Assembly: GCA_003427395.1 (NCBI GenBank)
Contig: BFEA01000048.1
Location: 831,634 to 878,938, forward strand
Source: Chara braunii
Taxonomy: Eukaryota; Streptophyta; Charophyceae; Charales; Characeae
Direction: 5' to 3'
DNA length: 47,305 nucleotides
The stretch's first letter is position 1. Each line of letters starts with the position of its first letter. A model generated the notes under the pieces. It saw only the letters and a list, made by a program, of their open reading frames with translations, was not told the origin of the DNA and ran no database searches. A program made the position numbers and the translations under genes. Positions 1-9,736 of the stretch are shown in pieces.

Positions 1-285
1 CCACAGGACTTCCATTGGTCCACGCAGGCTCGGCGCCCTGCTGTACAGCAGAGCACAACCGGCCTGTGACCGTGGTAGCCGTCGGGTTCGCCCTGGGACG
101 CGGAAGTGAAAGGACTGGCACGGTCTTTTCTGTCGCGCGCTAAGGTCCCCTCTACAGGGTTATGGGTTAGGTGCAATCGCTATGGAAAAAGAAGAATAAA
201 ATGTCAAATAAAAACTGGTTTTCTTTTGTATGGGAAAATCTGGTGGCCTCAGGCCGCTGTGATGCTATGGTTTCCTTTTCGATTT

Positions 286-720
286 TGAACTGCCATCATC
301 ATTATTATTATTATTGTTATTACCACTAAAATTCCCTATTCTTTCGGTTTCTGCCTGTCGGCCTGTCACTTCGTAAGGAAAGGGGCGCTGCTTCGGGTTT
401 CGGACCGTAACTGCGGCCTTATGGCCTGGGTTTACTGATCCTTTGTATATCACCTGTACCAGACCGGCTTGTCCAAGCCGCGCGGACCCCGGTGGCCAGG
501 TTAAGAGGCAGATACCGTGAGAACAAAAGAAAAAAAAAAAGAGAAAAAGAAAATAGAAAAAAAAGGAAAATTGGAATCTCAGACTCGTGTGTGAGCTCAG
601 GGCGAGGTTCAGGCGAGGCTGATGCACAGAGAGATTTTTGGGACGCAGCCCTTTCCTTTCTTTTCCTTCTTCTATGGTTATTATCATTATTTTATTTTTA
701 TTATTATTATTTAGTTCTCT
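286..720. repeat. Low-complexity tracts in U3
   Basis: Three simple tracts: (ATT)n near 296-323, a purine run of A with scattered G at about 527-574, and a second (ATT)n-like tract near 676-716. They make long but spurious reading frames on both strands. The same tracts recur at 20232-20666. Confidence 0.8.
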
Positions 721-1262
721 AATTTTGAATTCTGATTGTTGGTGTGTCCTTTCGCGGGAAGCCAACGATTCGAATTTCGAACCACCTATCTGTGGCCTAA
801 GTAGGCCGACCCCACGTATACAGTCTGTGGGTGGGCTTCGATCTGGCATCGCGCGGCAGGACCTCAAAAGGAGGGCGACCCGCGGCCGCATTGGTAGGAG
901 GCCTATCACCCCCTCCTGTGGAGGGTCATAAGCCCCCTCCTTTCCATCGGACACGGGTACCCAACAGAAATAGCACAGTGCTCTCTTTTAAGGTGAAAAC
1001 CTGACGATCGGGATCTCGTTATGGGACCACCACTTTAGGGTTGTAGTCGTTTCTCGGCGAGGCGAAGCGACAGGGGTCGATAGCAGAAAGTCTGCAGTCG
1101 CCGGTGGTCACTGAGACTTCGCTATTTTTATTTTGATCGATTTTTTTTTTTAATTCTATTGCTTATTTCAGTTAACTAATTATATGGCCCCAGGTTACTA
1201 GTGAGCAAAGTTTCAGAGGGTACCTCGTTTAGAACGTTGGGGTCACAGCATACGGCCGATCG

Positions 1263-1270
1263 TATAAAAA
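1263..1270 (+). promoter_or_regulatory. TATA box of the 5' LTR
   Basis: TATAAAAA followed by GGGGAAAAAGAGG. It lies about 200 bases before the first LTR ORF and would place transcription start near 1290-1300. A closely similar motif stands in the element 2 LTR (31458), which supports a core promoter role. No transcript data are available. Confidence 0.5.
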
Positions 1271-1471
1271 GGGGAAAAAGAGGACTAAGACTTAGCTATC
1301 TAGTGGCGGATCAGGAGGGCGCTAGTGGACTGCTTCGTCACGTTAGTACGCCAGCCACTTTGCTGTGCGAGCGTTAATCGACCGAGGTGGAGGATACAGA
1401 ATAGCGGGCGTTTAGCGGATGCCGATCGTCTGTGCCTAGGACCAAGGTTTTGTCTGATTTTGAGACCAGTC

Positions 1472-1984
1472 ATGGCGCTGCACGGCTATAGGCCTGGCAG
1501 TTGGCGACACACGGTGCGCTGGGTTCCAGTGTCGGGTGAAGGCCCTCTGCTTACGACGACCCTGAACTATGATGGGGGAAAGGTAGTCCGACTGAAGGTC
1601 TGCATAGAAGGGGGGAGAGAGGAGGAGATGCGAGGTGACCAGAGGCTGCAGGTTGCCATTTCCGAAGCGCGCGACAGGGCGGAATGGAGGTGTAGACGAG
1701 ACGGGGTGACCGTGGGCTTGAGGGTGACGGTCATCTATCATGAGACCGAGTCATCAACTGGGACTGAGACAAGGGAGGAACAACACAACGAGAGAGACTC
1801 AGGCGGGGAGAGTGAAATGAGCAAGGCGGACCGGGAAACGAACCTCAGGTCCTGGAACAGACCCGGGGAGATCCAAAAGCACCATCGAGCCGCGGAGCCG
1901 GTGGAAAAAGGACCTGAGGCCAGCTCTCGACAACTCATGCCCAGAGGCCGCGGAAACAAAAAGCAGCAGAACAGGGGGAAATGA
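1472..1984 (+). CDS. LTR ORF with domain A (unknown function)
   Basis: 170 codons from ATG at 1472; the frame is open upstream to 1325 but has no ATG there. The first 95 residues are strand-rich, followed by a charged helix (EARDRAEWRCRRDG, about residues 69-82) and another strand (LRVTVIYHE). The pattern strand, D/G-x-V-hydrophobic, helix with E/R repeats, strand matches the domain A ORFs at 7049, 8525 and 8928, so I group it with them. The C-terminal 75 residues are hydrophilic and end in a basic RGRGNKKQQNRGK tail, suggestive of nucleic-acid binding. It starts about 200 bases after the TATA box, so it would be the first ORF of the transcript. I do not recognise the family. Grouping is by eye; confidence is moderate that it is or was coding. 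Confidence 0.45.
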   Translation: MALHGYRPGSWRHTVRWVPVSGEGPLLTTTLNYDGGKVVRLKVCIEGGREEEMRGDQRLQVAISEARDRAEWRCRRDGVTVGLRVTVIYHETESSTGTETREEQHNERDSGGESEMSKADRETNLRSWNRPGEIQKHHRAAEPVEKGPEASSRQLMPRGRGNKKQQNRGK

Positions 1985-3024
1985 CGCGTGTGAGGCAGCT
2001 GCACGAGGGGCGACATGAGTACGCGTGGCACAGTCGAAGGGAGACTTAGAGGGAGAGAGGCGGTTGACGTCAAAGCTAGCGGACAGTGCACGAGAACAGA
2101 GAGTGAGCCTACTGCTCTCGTCGGAGAGGGGGAACAAAACGAATCTCGAAAAAAGAGGCAAGTGCAGTAGGACGGGGACATGCTTGGGGACTCGTCTGAC
2201 AACGTGGCGCGCCAAGAAGTTCAACGAGAGAGAGAGAAGGTGTGCGCGAGAGGGCCTGGACAGACGGGAGGAACTGACGTCAACAACTGTCCCCATGACC
2301 GCTCGCTGTTTTTGGTGTTTACTGAGCCGCAGTGAGTCTTCGTGCTGCGGCGAGAGATTAGGAGAGATGGTGTGTGACCGTGCCGAGTGGCCAGAAAATG
2401 AGTCATTTCCTGAGTTGTTTTTGCGGTCTACTTCGGGAGACTAGCTGGGGAGGGACAATGAAGTGAACACTACTCGGGAACACACGCGTGAGTGCACACT
2501 CGGCAGTTGAGGCGTGGCAGGGACAAGAGGCGCGTAGCAGAAGTCAGCACGAAGTGCGCGGGAAGACGAAGTGAGTAGGCGTAGTCTTTCATGAGCTAAT
2601 CAAGAGAAAGGAGCTTGAGCAGAATAATATGCTTGCACTAATACAGGTGCTCTCGCAAGCTAACGCTCTCTGCTCAGGTCTTTACGACCTCCCTCATAGC
2701 AGCCCTGAGTATGGACTGGCTATTCACTTCAGTTTGGGTTCGCTCGATTGCTACTTGTTTCTTTCGGTAGACTGATTATAGTGAATAAATTTTGTGAAAG
2801 AGAAGTGTGACACGCGGGTCTGTACTACGGAGTCCACTGGTCTGCGAAGTCAACTTGTCTGGCCGCAACTATTGGTGAACGCCAGAGGTAGTGGCTTCGT
2901 GTGAAACTCGACTGATCCGATCGCACACTCTGTGAGAAAAGAAGAGAGGGGGTGACAAAACAGAAGAGGGAGGTGATACGAGGGGCCGTGGTTTTTTAGT
3001 CACTGTTGACGTCGACTGCCTTGA
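1985..3024. other. No supported gene
   Basis: Purine-rich, with a 139-codon open frame (2025-2444, +) that shows no recognisable composition or domain. AATAAA-type motifs occur (for example near 2783). Nothing else is supported. The copy is 21931-22970. Confidence 0.5.
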
Positions 3025-3330
3025 GAAGGACTGGCTTGCTACGATGAAGGGAAGGACGAAGTTATCATAGTAACCCCGGGCAATTTCTTTGCCGACATTG
3101 AATCCGTCCGATCACGAGCCTGCCTGTGCCCCTCAGGGGACGAATCCTTGGCTCTTGGGTTGGGTCAGTTGGTGTTGCATAGAGACAAGGTGGCTCCCTT
3201 CATTGTATTTTGTGACGGACGGGTGATAGTAGACATTTATCCTAGCCTTGTTATTGACACCAACAGAGTTAGGCTGGAGTGTAAATCAAGTAACGAGGCT
3301 AACTGGATGGGCGCGGACCGCTCTTGGTGA
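3025..3330 (+). pseudogene. Domain B-like remnant in 5' LTR
   Basis: 101 open codons without an ATG start (first stop upstream at 3022). It contains DEVIIV near the start, an R..AC pair and a strand APFIVFCDGR, which line up with DEVLVV, R.AC and EYVIYFYGDNER of the ORF at 5552. I read it as a diverged, start-less domain B copy. Function unknown. The alignment was made by eye over about 80 residues and is weak outside these anchors. Confidence 0.35.
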
Positions 3331-3752
3331 CTGTAGTAGTGGTTTATGCCTGCGAATGCCCAGCCGCAGATACCCGCTATCAGGCTGCGTGAATGAGTGT
3401 AGGAAGGAACGACCTGATTTTTGAATGATGAATGATATCTGTTTAAACGCGTGTTGGTTGAAGAGGAGTGTTGCATGAGGACTTACGACTCTTAGTTTTG
3501 CAGAGTTTGGTGGGCAGGCGACCTTCTATAAGTAGACCTTAATGACCAATCAGGTGGCATGCTAAAGGATCAACTAGATAAGGGACTACCCTCTCTTGAA
3601 TGATCATTGCCTATGTACGCTTATTCTTGCTATCTCGTTCTGGTTGCGTCATCCTCTCCTTCGGATTAATCAGTTTTGTGTGGTCTGAACCTCTTTCGAT
3701 AAAATTTCATGGGTTTCACGTCAGGATGAGAGTTGGTGATACAACGCTCTGA

Positions 3753-3980
3753 TTGAGGCTGGTGAACCTGATGATATGCGTTGGGCCACTTTGTGCTTAC
3801 CAGTCAAGCTCTAATCTACCAGTCAGGGAGTTGTATCGTCGGGGAGAGTGGCTCTGTGGCGCGAGAATAACACACAGAGCTTTCTTTCCAGCCCACGGGT
3901 ATCTCCCCATGAGCGGGAAGAAGTCCTTCCTGAGGAAGGTTGCGTATCTTCTCGCCAACCTTTTGCTTTACGAAGATTAG
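3753..3980 (+). pseudogene. Possible domain A C-terminal fragment
   Basis: 75 open codons. Its last 30 residues (GYLPMSGKKSFLRKVAYLLA...) resemble the end of domain A in the ORF at 8928 (PPLPDINLSKDDWFAVIEFA): P-x-LP, a short polar loop, an aromatic residue, then a helix with an alanine-rich end. The N-terminal half of the domain is not recognisable here. Low confidence. Confidence 0.25.
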
Positions 3981-5193
3981 TTGCATGTGATGAAAGTGAC
4001 CGAACTGCAATTAAGCCTTCTATCCCTTCCAATTTCCTGTAACCTCTCGGAGGGTGAATAGAATAGGGAACGGGAGGTATGATGAATGAAAATATTGGAC
4101 TACACTGAGCGGGTAGACACTACAATGTAAAGTGACGTGCCTGAGTGTCCAACAAGTTTTGATCATAGTAAGTGCCAAGTGAGTGTTGGCAGTACTCAGT
4201 GCTGGATGAGGTCCACTCTGTGCTCGCTAAGCACCGCTCCTACACGTTGCGTAAGAAAGAGTCACTCCGGACTTCTGGGGAGGAATACGGTCCCTCATAA
4301 ATTCTTAAGCAATGAACAGATAGTGTACTAGGTGATGGACGGATAATGAAGAGATAGTGTACTAGGTGATGAACGGATAATGAACAAATATTATTACACA
4401 AGAAGGTTGATGAGGTCTGTCGAAGGAAATGGCAATGGAAAGAAGTCTCTAAAAGCTGAGCCTGTTTAAAAGTTTAAGTCAATTACGAATCTACACAGTT
4501 AAGCTCTCGCGACCTTCTTGCAGAAATTGAGGGGTGGAATGGGTTCTCGGCAAGAAAAGACGGTGTAAATGAAGCAGCTGCTGACTGGAAAGTGTCGCTT
4601 CCAGTTAGAAGTAAAGTCACCGTCACGTTTTAGCTGGGGAGAAAAATCCCTGTGAATACTTTGAAGTTCCCTTGTTTACTCCGCTTCGGGTTTTTTACTT
4701 CCTGCTCAGCGTTGATGTTCAAACGGTATCTAGCAAGAGGGTAGTTATTGAGTGACATATCGAGTGAAAACGGCTGACTAGCAGAGAACTAGCCACATAG
4801 TTGAGGGACACCAGCAATACTTCGTCAAAGAGGGTCGGGTTCTAGCAACAATCAACTGTGCTCCAGCCAAACCCGTGCCGCACGTGAATGGACACTTTGT
4901 ACTGATCAAGTAACCGGCAGTAGGTTGGGGGCTTTTAGTAAACTACTGACAAGTTCTGCAGGAAGCCCGTTAAGGCCCTCGGGTGACAGCTGGCTGTTGG
5001 GCCTGAGTGACGAGCCCCCAACCGGGAAATATTTACACAGACCGCCGAACTCAGCAGTGTCCAGGCTTCGCACGTCATCAAGCCTCTTTCTAGCCCTGGT
5101 ACAGAAAAAAGAACATGAATAATTTTAACACTCTAACAATGCCTTGTTCATCCAACTGAGACTGAGCTGAAGGCTGGGAAAAGACAAATACTG
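3981..5193. other. No supported gene; one short tandem repeat
   Basis: Nothing coding is supported, although 4925-5122 stays open for 65 codons. The only structure seen is the 34-bp tandem duplication at 4318-4385. The copy is 23927-25139. Confidence 0.5.
4318..4385. repeat. 34-bp tandem duplication
   Basis: Two units beginning AGATAGTGTACTAGGTGATG at 4318 and 4352, nearly identical. Repeated at 24264-24331 in the other LTR. Confidence 0.85.
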
Positions 5194-5336
5194 AGGACCT
5201 TTAGAGTTGCAAGAGACTTATGGGAACTCGAGTACTAAAATCCATGAAAAAGCAAAAGTTTATTGAGTACGTTATCTGTTATCACGTTTTAAGTGGAGAG
5301 TTACATTGCTCATCATCATTGGTGGAGAACTGTTGA
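5194..5336 (+). pseudogene. Frameshifted domain B remnant
   Basis: Two adjoining frames resemble successive parts of the domain B ORF at 5552. 5194 onward reads RTFRVARDLWELEY then a stop; from ATG 5244 a second frame reads MKKQKFIEYVICYHVLSGEL and ends with SSSLVENC. The counterpart has REACRDIELH followed by RYIEYVIYFYGDNERAHS and SSSLETVEE. One frameshift separates the halves. Function unknown. The IEYVI and SSSL anchors make homology likely. Confidence 0.45.
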
Positions 5337-5551
5337 TCAAGCAAGAGAGGTCGCGAATGACTAGTAAAGAATTCTCCCTTCACAGTTGCTCAGTATCAGG
5401 AAAGCGGATGACAGTAAAAACTTCATGTCTCTTTGGAGGACTCAATCACAGCCTCAATTTACTGACTCTCAGACCTGGCAAAGATAAGCTTTACACAGTA
5501 GGTAGCTCAGACAGTGAGTGATCACGTATCAATTCGATAAAACTTCCCTAA

Positions 5552-5848
5552 CCATTATTAGAAACTGACCACTGGCCTTGTGACGTGGTCGATGTGACAG
5601 TCATGAGGGAGGACGAAGTCCTGGTAGTGAAGAGTGGAGTGAACAAAAATAAAAGAGAAGGGTGGGTGAGAGAAGCGTGCCGGGACATAGAGTTACATAG
5701 GAAGGTTCAACGTGAGCACGCGGTTCAGAAGGTGAATGGTGAAAGGTACATCGAATATGTAATTTACTTCTATGGAGACAATGAAAGAGCACACAGCGCC
5801 AGCTCTTCCCTAGAGACGGTGGAAGAGGCCAGGACCAAGCTCGAGTGA
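5552..5848 (+). CDS. Domain B ORF in LTR (unknown function)
   Basis: 98 open codons from the upstream stop; ATG at 5603 would give 81 residues. Order: strand (DEVLVVKSG), basic helix (WVREACRDIELHRKV), strand pair (IEYVIYFYGDN...AHS), C-terminal helix (VEEARTKLE). The same order recurs at 10223 and 10517 (ISYLL...VSLARR and IAYTLYIQNSQ...VSLARR) and in the short ORF at 6679. It is the best preserved B copy inside the LTR. I know no named family with this pattern. The small alpha/beta architecture is predicted from residue pattern only. Confidence 0.45.
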   Translation, partial: PLLETDHWPCDVVDVTVMREDEVLVVKSGVNKNKREGWVREACRDIELHRKVQREHAVQKVNGERYIEYVIYFYGDNERAHSASSSLETVEEARTKLE

Positions 5849-5929
5849 GCTTTGTAACGCTCCAATCACCACCGTCTGAACTCTATCTGCCTTGAACATC
5901 AGCAAGTTGCATCCTCCCTCGCAGCATGG

Positions 5930-6500
5930 TGACATGGTGAGTCATGGATCTTTGACAGATATTTTGGCAGTACTCTGGTAGGCACTCTGAACAAGTACCC
6001 ATAACTCGGAACAACGTTCTGAACAGTATTCCTGACAATATTCAGAATTTGAACAGAGCATTCTTGGCGGTACTCAGAACTCAGAGCAACACTTTTGGTA
6101 GTAATCAGAGCCCGGAAAGGATGTTCTATCATTATTCGGTTGCTACCCTGTTATTGCTCAATAATTACCCTACTGTCTATCGGTCATAACTCAGTAGGCA
6201 TTTAATCAACGAAACAGTCAATCAAGATGGCATTTAACAGTGGTTTAGTCGTTATTTAACTCAAATTCAATCAACAAGAAAGTTAATTCGAAGGACAGTA
6301 GACTGGAAACAGCAACGAGGGACAGCAGTCTGAAAACAGTAGTATGAAAACAACACTTCGGGGCGGCAATCTCAGAAACAGCAGTCAAATTGGAAACCAA
6401 ACGGCAGACAAACAATAACCGGAGAAACAACAACCAGGAACAGAGACAAGAAATAGCAATCCGAAAAGACTGTTCTAAGCGGCAATCAACTCAATAGCCT
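5930..6500. repeat. Degenerate short tandem motifs
   Basis: 5930-6130 repeats loose units around GGCAGTACTC and GAACAGTATTC. 6180-6500 repeats loose units around GGAAACAGCA and CAATCAA. The spacing is irregular and I see no reading frame with domain resemblance. Copy at 25876-26444, where 6170-6250 differs by substitutions and a net 2-base deletion. Confidence 0.5.
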
Positions 6501-6678
6501 TCTCATGCCTGAATCATCCATGAGTCATCCATCTCGAGTTGGGTGAACTGGCGTAGCGATAGATCAGCGAGATTATGGAGAGTAGCAACACAGTTAGAGT
6601 CTCCTGCTCGCTGTATCAGAGCACTGCGGAGACCTGAAGGGAAATGCAGTTGAGGAATACAATCTGTAGACTGCATTG

Positions 6679-6825
6679 ATGATGGAACATGCACTGTCCC
6701 TCGTGAGGAACCATACAAAAATCGAGTATACATACTACTTGCATGACAAGAACGACAGACTATGTGCCACCATAACTTCCGTGGGCATTATTGAGGAGGC
6801 AAGGAGGGCTGTTGGCGGTCACTAG
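6679..6825 (+). pseudogene. C-terminal half of a domain B copy
   Basis: 48 codons from ATG-ATG at 6679. The sequence EHALSLV...KIEYTYYLHDKNDR...IIEEARRAVGG aligns with EHAVQKV...YIEYVIYFYGDNER...TVEEARTKLE of the ORF at 5552, with matching length. The N-terminal half of the domain is out of frame or lost. This short ORF is among the clearest evidence that domain B is a real repeated protein module. Confidence 0.5.
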
Positions 6826-6844
6826 CGAGCACTTCATCTCTGAA

Positions 6845-7010
6845 CAAAGACATCTCACTTATCTGGACATTGAAAATCATTTAATCGACAATCAGTCTTC
6901 AGCAATCACTTAATCAACAGTCATTTATTAGCGATTAGTATCCAGCAATCAATTTCCAGCAATCAGTTCCAGCAATCAACTTGCTGCAATCAGTTTGGTA
7001 GCCAGTTCTC
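6845..7010. repeat. CAGCAATCA short-repeat tract
   Basis: About ten loose iterations of CAGCAATCA or TTAATCAACA just upstream of the ORF at 7049. Copy at 26789-26954. Confidence 0.6.
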
Positions 7011-7048
7011 CTGGATCATCTGGTTAGCTTGCACTGGCAAGAGTACTC

Positions 7049-7465
7049 ATGAGCACAGTTCAGTCTATGCCGGTTAGTGAGTCAGTGCTGACCAACCTCA
7101 ATCGGATCTCATGCAAGGAGACATTTCATTATCAGTATGTTAGTGCCATTGGTTTCAGACAGGGAGATCTGTCAATCTTCGTTGTCCAGACTAGCTTTGC
7201 TGATGACACTATCCACGATTTGAGGCCTTATCTGAGGAAGGGCAAGGAGACTCATGAACTTTTTTATCCGGTCTGGATCTCAGCTACCGAATACCTTGAG
7301 CAGAGAGAGAGGGAGCTCGATGAGAGTGGCGTTACGTTGATCCGCAGCTTCGGACCGATGCTTTATACTAACTACCCTAGGCCTCGAGTCCCTTCTCTTC
7401 TCACCGATGACACGAGTTGGCTGGATGTGATTGGTTTGGCAAAGAGGTACATCTCTCCTCGGTGA
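7049..7465 (+). CDS. Domain A ORF in LTR (unknown function)
   Basis: 138 codons with an ATG start. Layout: N-terminal helix (VLTNLNRISCKET, about residues 13-25), strand (FHYQYV), strand (LSIFVVQTSF), the signature DDTIHDLRPYL (about 52-62), a charged helix ending LEQRERELDESG (about 84-95), a strand, then PRVPSLLTDDTSWLDVIGLA (about 112-131). These landmarks fall in the same order in the ORFs at 8525, 8928 and 9413, so this is a family member carried inside the LTR. The conserved DIRPYV-like signature and the terminal W..VI..A helix are the best search handles. Function unknown. It has no transmembrane segment, signal peptide or metal-binding cluster. Confidence 0.6.
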   Translation: MSTVQSMPVSESVLTNLNRISCKETFHYQYVSAIGFRQGDLSIFVVQTSFADDTIHDLRPYLRKGKETHELFYPVWISATEYLEQRERELDESGVTLIRSFGPMLYTNYPRPRVPSLLTDDTSWLDVIGLAKRYISPR

Positions 7466-7740
7466 TTGACATTGAGGCGTTGACTGAGCCCACTGAGTAT
7501 CCCTACCTCAGACGAGGGGTCTTTTCAGTGGACGGGCTGCCTACATTGTGGGAGGATTTTTGCTCCATGGTTAACTACCGTGTTATGTGCCTCGGATGGT
7601 CGTGCTCAGAGCTTGCTGGCCACAGGTGGCATTTTATCACGAAGTCTCAGTCTCAAATTGTACGTGGGCATGGGTCTCGACACGAGAGAAGATCAATGAA
7701 AANAGATTGAGAGAGACTGACNTGAGGGATGAGTGAGGAC
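7417..7740 (+). pseudogene. Frameshifted domain A copy near LTR end
   Basis: The frame at 7417-7650 (FCSMVNYRVMCLGW...) and, one base on, the frame holding KLYVGMGLDTRED (from about 7655) resemble successive parts of domain A at 9726 (FVILRYETCERG...VRIYVPAGLEKEDD). It overlaps the end of the ORF at 7049 in another frame. N characters at 7703, 7722, 7745 and 7762 prevent further reading. Confidence 0.35.
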
Positions 7741-8189
7741 TCTTNAGAGGTGCTGACCATGNCTGTTTACATGTACTTTCTGATATTATTATGAGTTCTC
7801 ATTCTTCCCTCATTCAATTGCCCATGTCTTTGCTCGAGTCAGTCAGTCTTATTTTCTGCATTATTCTTGCTTGATGATTGCCTTCGTGGATGTTTTGTCA
7901 CAGTTCTCAAAATCAAATTGACATAAATGGTGCATGTACTACACCCCATAATTTTATGATTATTATTTGCATAATTCTCTGCTGTTCTGAATCAAAATAA
8001 AACATTTCTAAGACCGGGGACTGGCGAAGACCGCAATTGAAGGGTCTCGCTCGAAGCCGGACGAACACAACAGGAAGGGATTTGCATTACTTAATTTATT
8101 TTATTTATTGCAATCTAGTACAAAATCCTGCGTGACAGCCTGTTGGCTTTCCGGTTAGCCGAAGTGGCCCGACTGGAAAAAGTGCGACA
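7741..8189. other. AT-rich LTR 3' end, no gene
   Basis: Non-coding. It contains an AATAAA at 7996-8001 and ends at the LTR terminus. The 3' copy (27685-28133) differs by about 14 substitutions. Confidence 0.5.
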
Positions 8190-8193
8190 AAAA

Positions 8194-8206
8194 TGGCGCC
8201 GTTGCC
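8194..8206 (+). promoter_or_regulatory. Primer binding site, tRNA-Asp type
   Basis: TGGCGCCGTTGCC begins four bases after the LTR terminus. It is the reverse complement of the 3' end of green-plant tRNA-Asp (…GGCAACGGCGCCA), a frequent primer for plant LTR elements. Complementarity stops after 13 bases. The yeast tRNA-Asp 3' end (…GGAGCCA) would not match. Confidence 0.75.
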
Positions 8207-8524
8207 TTGGACATGAAAATATTTTCGTGTCCGGAACGGACCTGGGTCATCATCATCTTTGAGCTTTGATTATGACGCGATAACTGTTGACATTTCTGTG
8301 AGCTTCTTGTCAATTTTATTATTCTCATTTAAGTCCTGATTTTCTTGACAATCACAACGGCTAACTGTGATTCATTTTTTCCTTGTGTGAGGTACCACAC
8401 TGGATCGAGAAATGAGATTGATGTTATTGACTGGAGAGAATCGAGCTTGATACCAGGTATGCCCAGTTATCGTCCAACACACTGAAAGAATTTGAAAGGA
8501 AGAGAGTGAAACGGATCGGGACAG
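8207..8524. other. Untranslated leader
   Basis: Sequence between primer binding site and first internal ORF, AT-rich. No motif supported. Confidence 0.5.
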
Positions 8525-8869
8525 ATGCTGGTCGATGGTGCTCTGAAAGAATTGTCTAAAATTACTGCAAAGGGAATATTTTCTTTCAGATATGAGGCTT
8601 GTTGGGGCTATCACCCTCGTGGCTCAACCATAAGTGTAGTGCTGACTGACTTCTTGGAGGGGGATATTTATGATATCCGCCCATATGTCAAGGAAGGAGG
8701 CAACAATGATGGTGAAAAGTTTAATTGGTTATGGGAGATCGTGATCCAATTTATCTATGATGGAAAGACAGACTTGATCAAGCAAAAGAGGAAAGTGGAA
8801 TCGGGTGTAATGTCAGTAACATACAAGACTGTTTCAATCCCTCCTATACCTGATAGCTATTGTGAATAG
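8525..8869 (+). CDS. Pre-gag ORF 1: domain A
   Basis: 114 codons from ATG. An N-terminal helix (ALKELSKITAKG) precedes strands (FSFRYEACW; STISVVLTDF), the signature GDIYDIRPYV (about residues 46-55), a helix region ending LIKQKRKVESG and a strand with IPPIPDSY. It then stops, so the terminal W..VI..A helix seen in paralogues is missing or lies in another frame. First of a closely packed chain of ORFs between the primer binding site and gag. Codon use is AT-rich like the gag-pol region and unlike the GC-richer LTR start. Unknown function; possibly an accessory or RNA-binding factor of the element, which is inference only. Confidence 0.65.
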   Translation: MLVDGALKELSKITAKGIFSFRYEACWGYHPRGSTISVVLTDFLEGDIYDIRPYVKEGGNNDGEKFNWLWEIVIQFIYDGKTDLIKQKRKVESGVMSVTYKTVSIPPIPDSYCE

Positions 8870-8927
8870 ACTAACTGACTGTCAATAATCAACATGGTAT
8901 TGACGAAGGAGAAAAGGAACGGTGGTC

Positions 8928-9413
8928 ATGAGAGTTGAAGAGATTTCAGCAGAAGTAATTAGACAAAGAAGGTTAAATTTTGGCAGGGGTTCGGGTCCAA
9001 GTCAAGAGAAGGTTGAATGTCTCCTAACGTCGTTGAATACTCTGAGTAAGAGAGAGGCATTTCCATATGAAGTTGTCAGGTATGAGATGGTCGAGAGCGG
9101 ATGGGAGCAGGAACGATTATATGTACTGACGTTCTATTTCACAGACCTGGATGTGTATGATGTAAAATTTTATGTCCCAAAGAAAAGAAGTGTTGATGCA
9201 GTATATGAGAGATGTTGTGGATTTGCTGAAGAAGTTGTATTGAAAGAGAGAGAGAGGCTTGAGGGAGAGAACAAGTGTTTCACTGGATCTACTCGATTTA
9301 CTGTCTTCCAGAGATTTTCAGCTCCTCCCTTGCCTGATATAAATTTATCAAAAGATGATTGGTTTGCAGTGATTGAGTTTGCACAGAAAGTGAAAAAAGG
9401 TCAAAGAGTTTGA
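8928..9413 (+). CDS. Pre-gag ORF 2: complete domain A
   Basis: 161 codons from ATG at 8928. The fullest domain A copy: an N-terminal basic extension (about residues 1-28), helix LLTSLNTLSKREA, strands FPYEVVRYEM and RLYVLTFYFTDL, signature DVYDVKFYVPKK, helix EEVVLKERERLEGEN, strand FTVFQRF, then APPLPDINLSKDDW and helix AVIEFAQKVKKG. The stop overlaps the ATG of the next ORF (TGATG at 9411-9415), an arrangement compatible with termination-reinitiation or with a broken ancestral polyprotein. No enzymatic motif is visible. Use this copy as the reference when searching for homologues. Confidence 0.7.
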   Translation: MRVEEISAEVIRQRRLNFGRGSGPSQEKVECLLTSLNTLSKREAFPYEVVRYEMVESGWEQERLYVLTFYFTDLDVYDVKFYVPKKRSVDAVYERCCGFAEEVVLKERERLEGENKCFTGSTRFTVFQRFSAPPLPDINLSKDDWFAVIEFAQKVKKGQRV

Positions 9414-9736
9414 TGAGTCGACGCTATTTTATTGATCTTGATGAATATGATATTGGGATTTATGTGCCGAAGCAAAAATTTGATGAAAGCCAAAAAGGTG
9501 CATGTTGGCAACGAGCTTCGGATCTTGCACATGATGAGAAAAGAAGATTAGAGCGGGAAGGAAGGAACTTCTCCTTTAGTACCTATGTCAGACCTTTTGA
9601 TGGGATACCATCTCCACCTGTTGAAGGACTCACGTTCTCAAGAGATAATTGGTATGCTATGACGAAGTTTGCATGGAAAGTGAAGAGAACCAAGAAGGAT
9701 ACTCTCAGTAGCCAGGATAACTACTGTGAAGGGTAA
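9413..9736 (+). CDS. Pre-gag ORF 3: domain A lacking N-terminus
   Basis: About 107 codons from ATG at 9413. It begins directly at the strand before the signature (YFIDLDEYDIGIYVPK), followed by helix LAHDEKRRLEREG, strand FSFSTYVRPF, then SPPVEGLTFSRDNWYAMTKFA and a basic tail. Residue-by-residue similarity to the ORF at 8928 is obvious over the C-terminal 90 residues (IYVPK, R.LE.E, S.D.W.A...FA.KVK). The missing first third suggests an unequal-crossover duplication. Confidence 0.65.
   Translation: MSRRYFIDLDEYDIGIYVPKQKFDESQKGACWQRASDLAHDEKRRLEREGRNFSFSTYVRPFDGIPSPPVEGLTFSRDNWYAMTKFAWKVKRTKKDTLSSQDNYCEG

Larger units (their letters stand above)
1..8189 (+). repeat. 5' LTR of element 1, cut at window start
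   Basis: Matches 19946-28133 end to end. The alignment shows about 6% mismatch over the first 285 bases, no visible difference from there to about 6170 except one N, a patch of changes and a 2-base indel near 6200, then about 3.5% mismatch over 7780-8189. It ends ...GCGACA, the reverse complement of the proposed TGTCG start of the other copy. A TATA box at 1263 suggests U3 is about 1.4 kb and that almost 7 kb of the LTR is transcribed R/U5. It contains decayed domain A and B ORFs, described separately. Confidence 0.82.

Noticed and set aside
265-954. 229-codon open frame on the minus strand (and its copy at 20211-20900)
   Set aside because: Composed of poly-Asn, poly-Phe and other low-complexity runs from (ATT)n and A-rich tracts. 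No domain; overlaps open frames on the other strand.
1738-2296. Ser/Leu-rich minus-strand open frames (154 and 165 codons)
   Set aside because: Opposite strand of purine-rich sequence, overlapping each other in different frames. Typical compositional artefact.
2025-2444. 139-codon plus-strand ORF
   Set aside because: No similarity by eye to domain A or B; arginine-rich by composition only.
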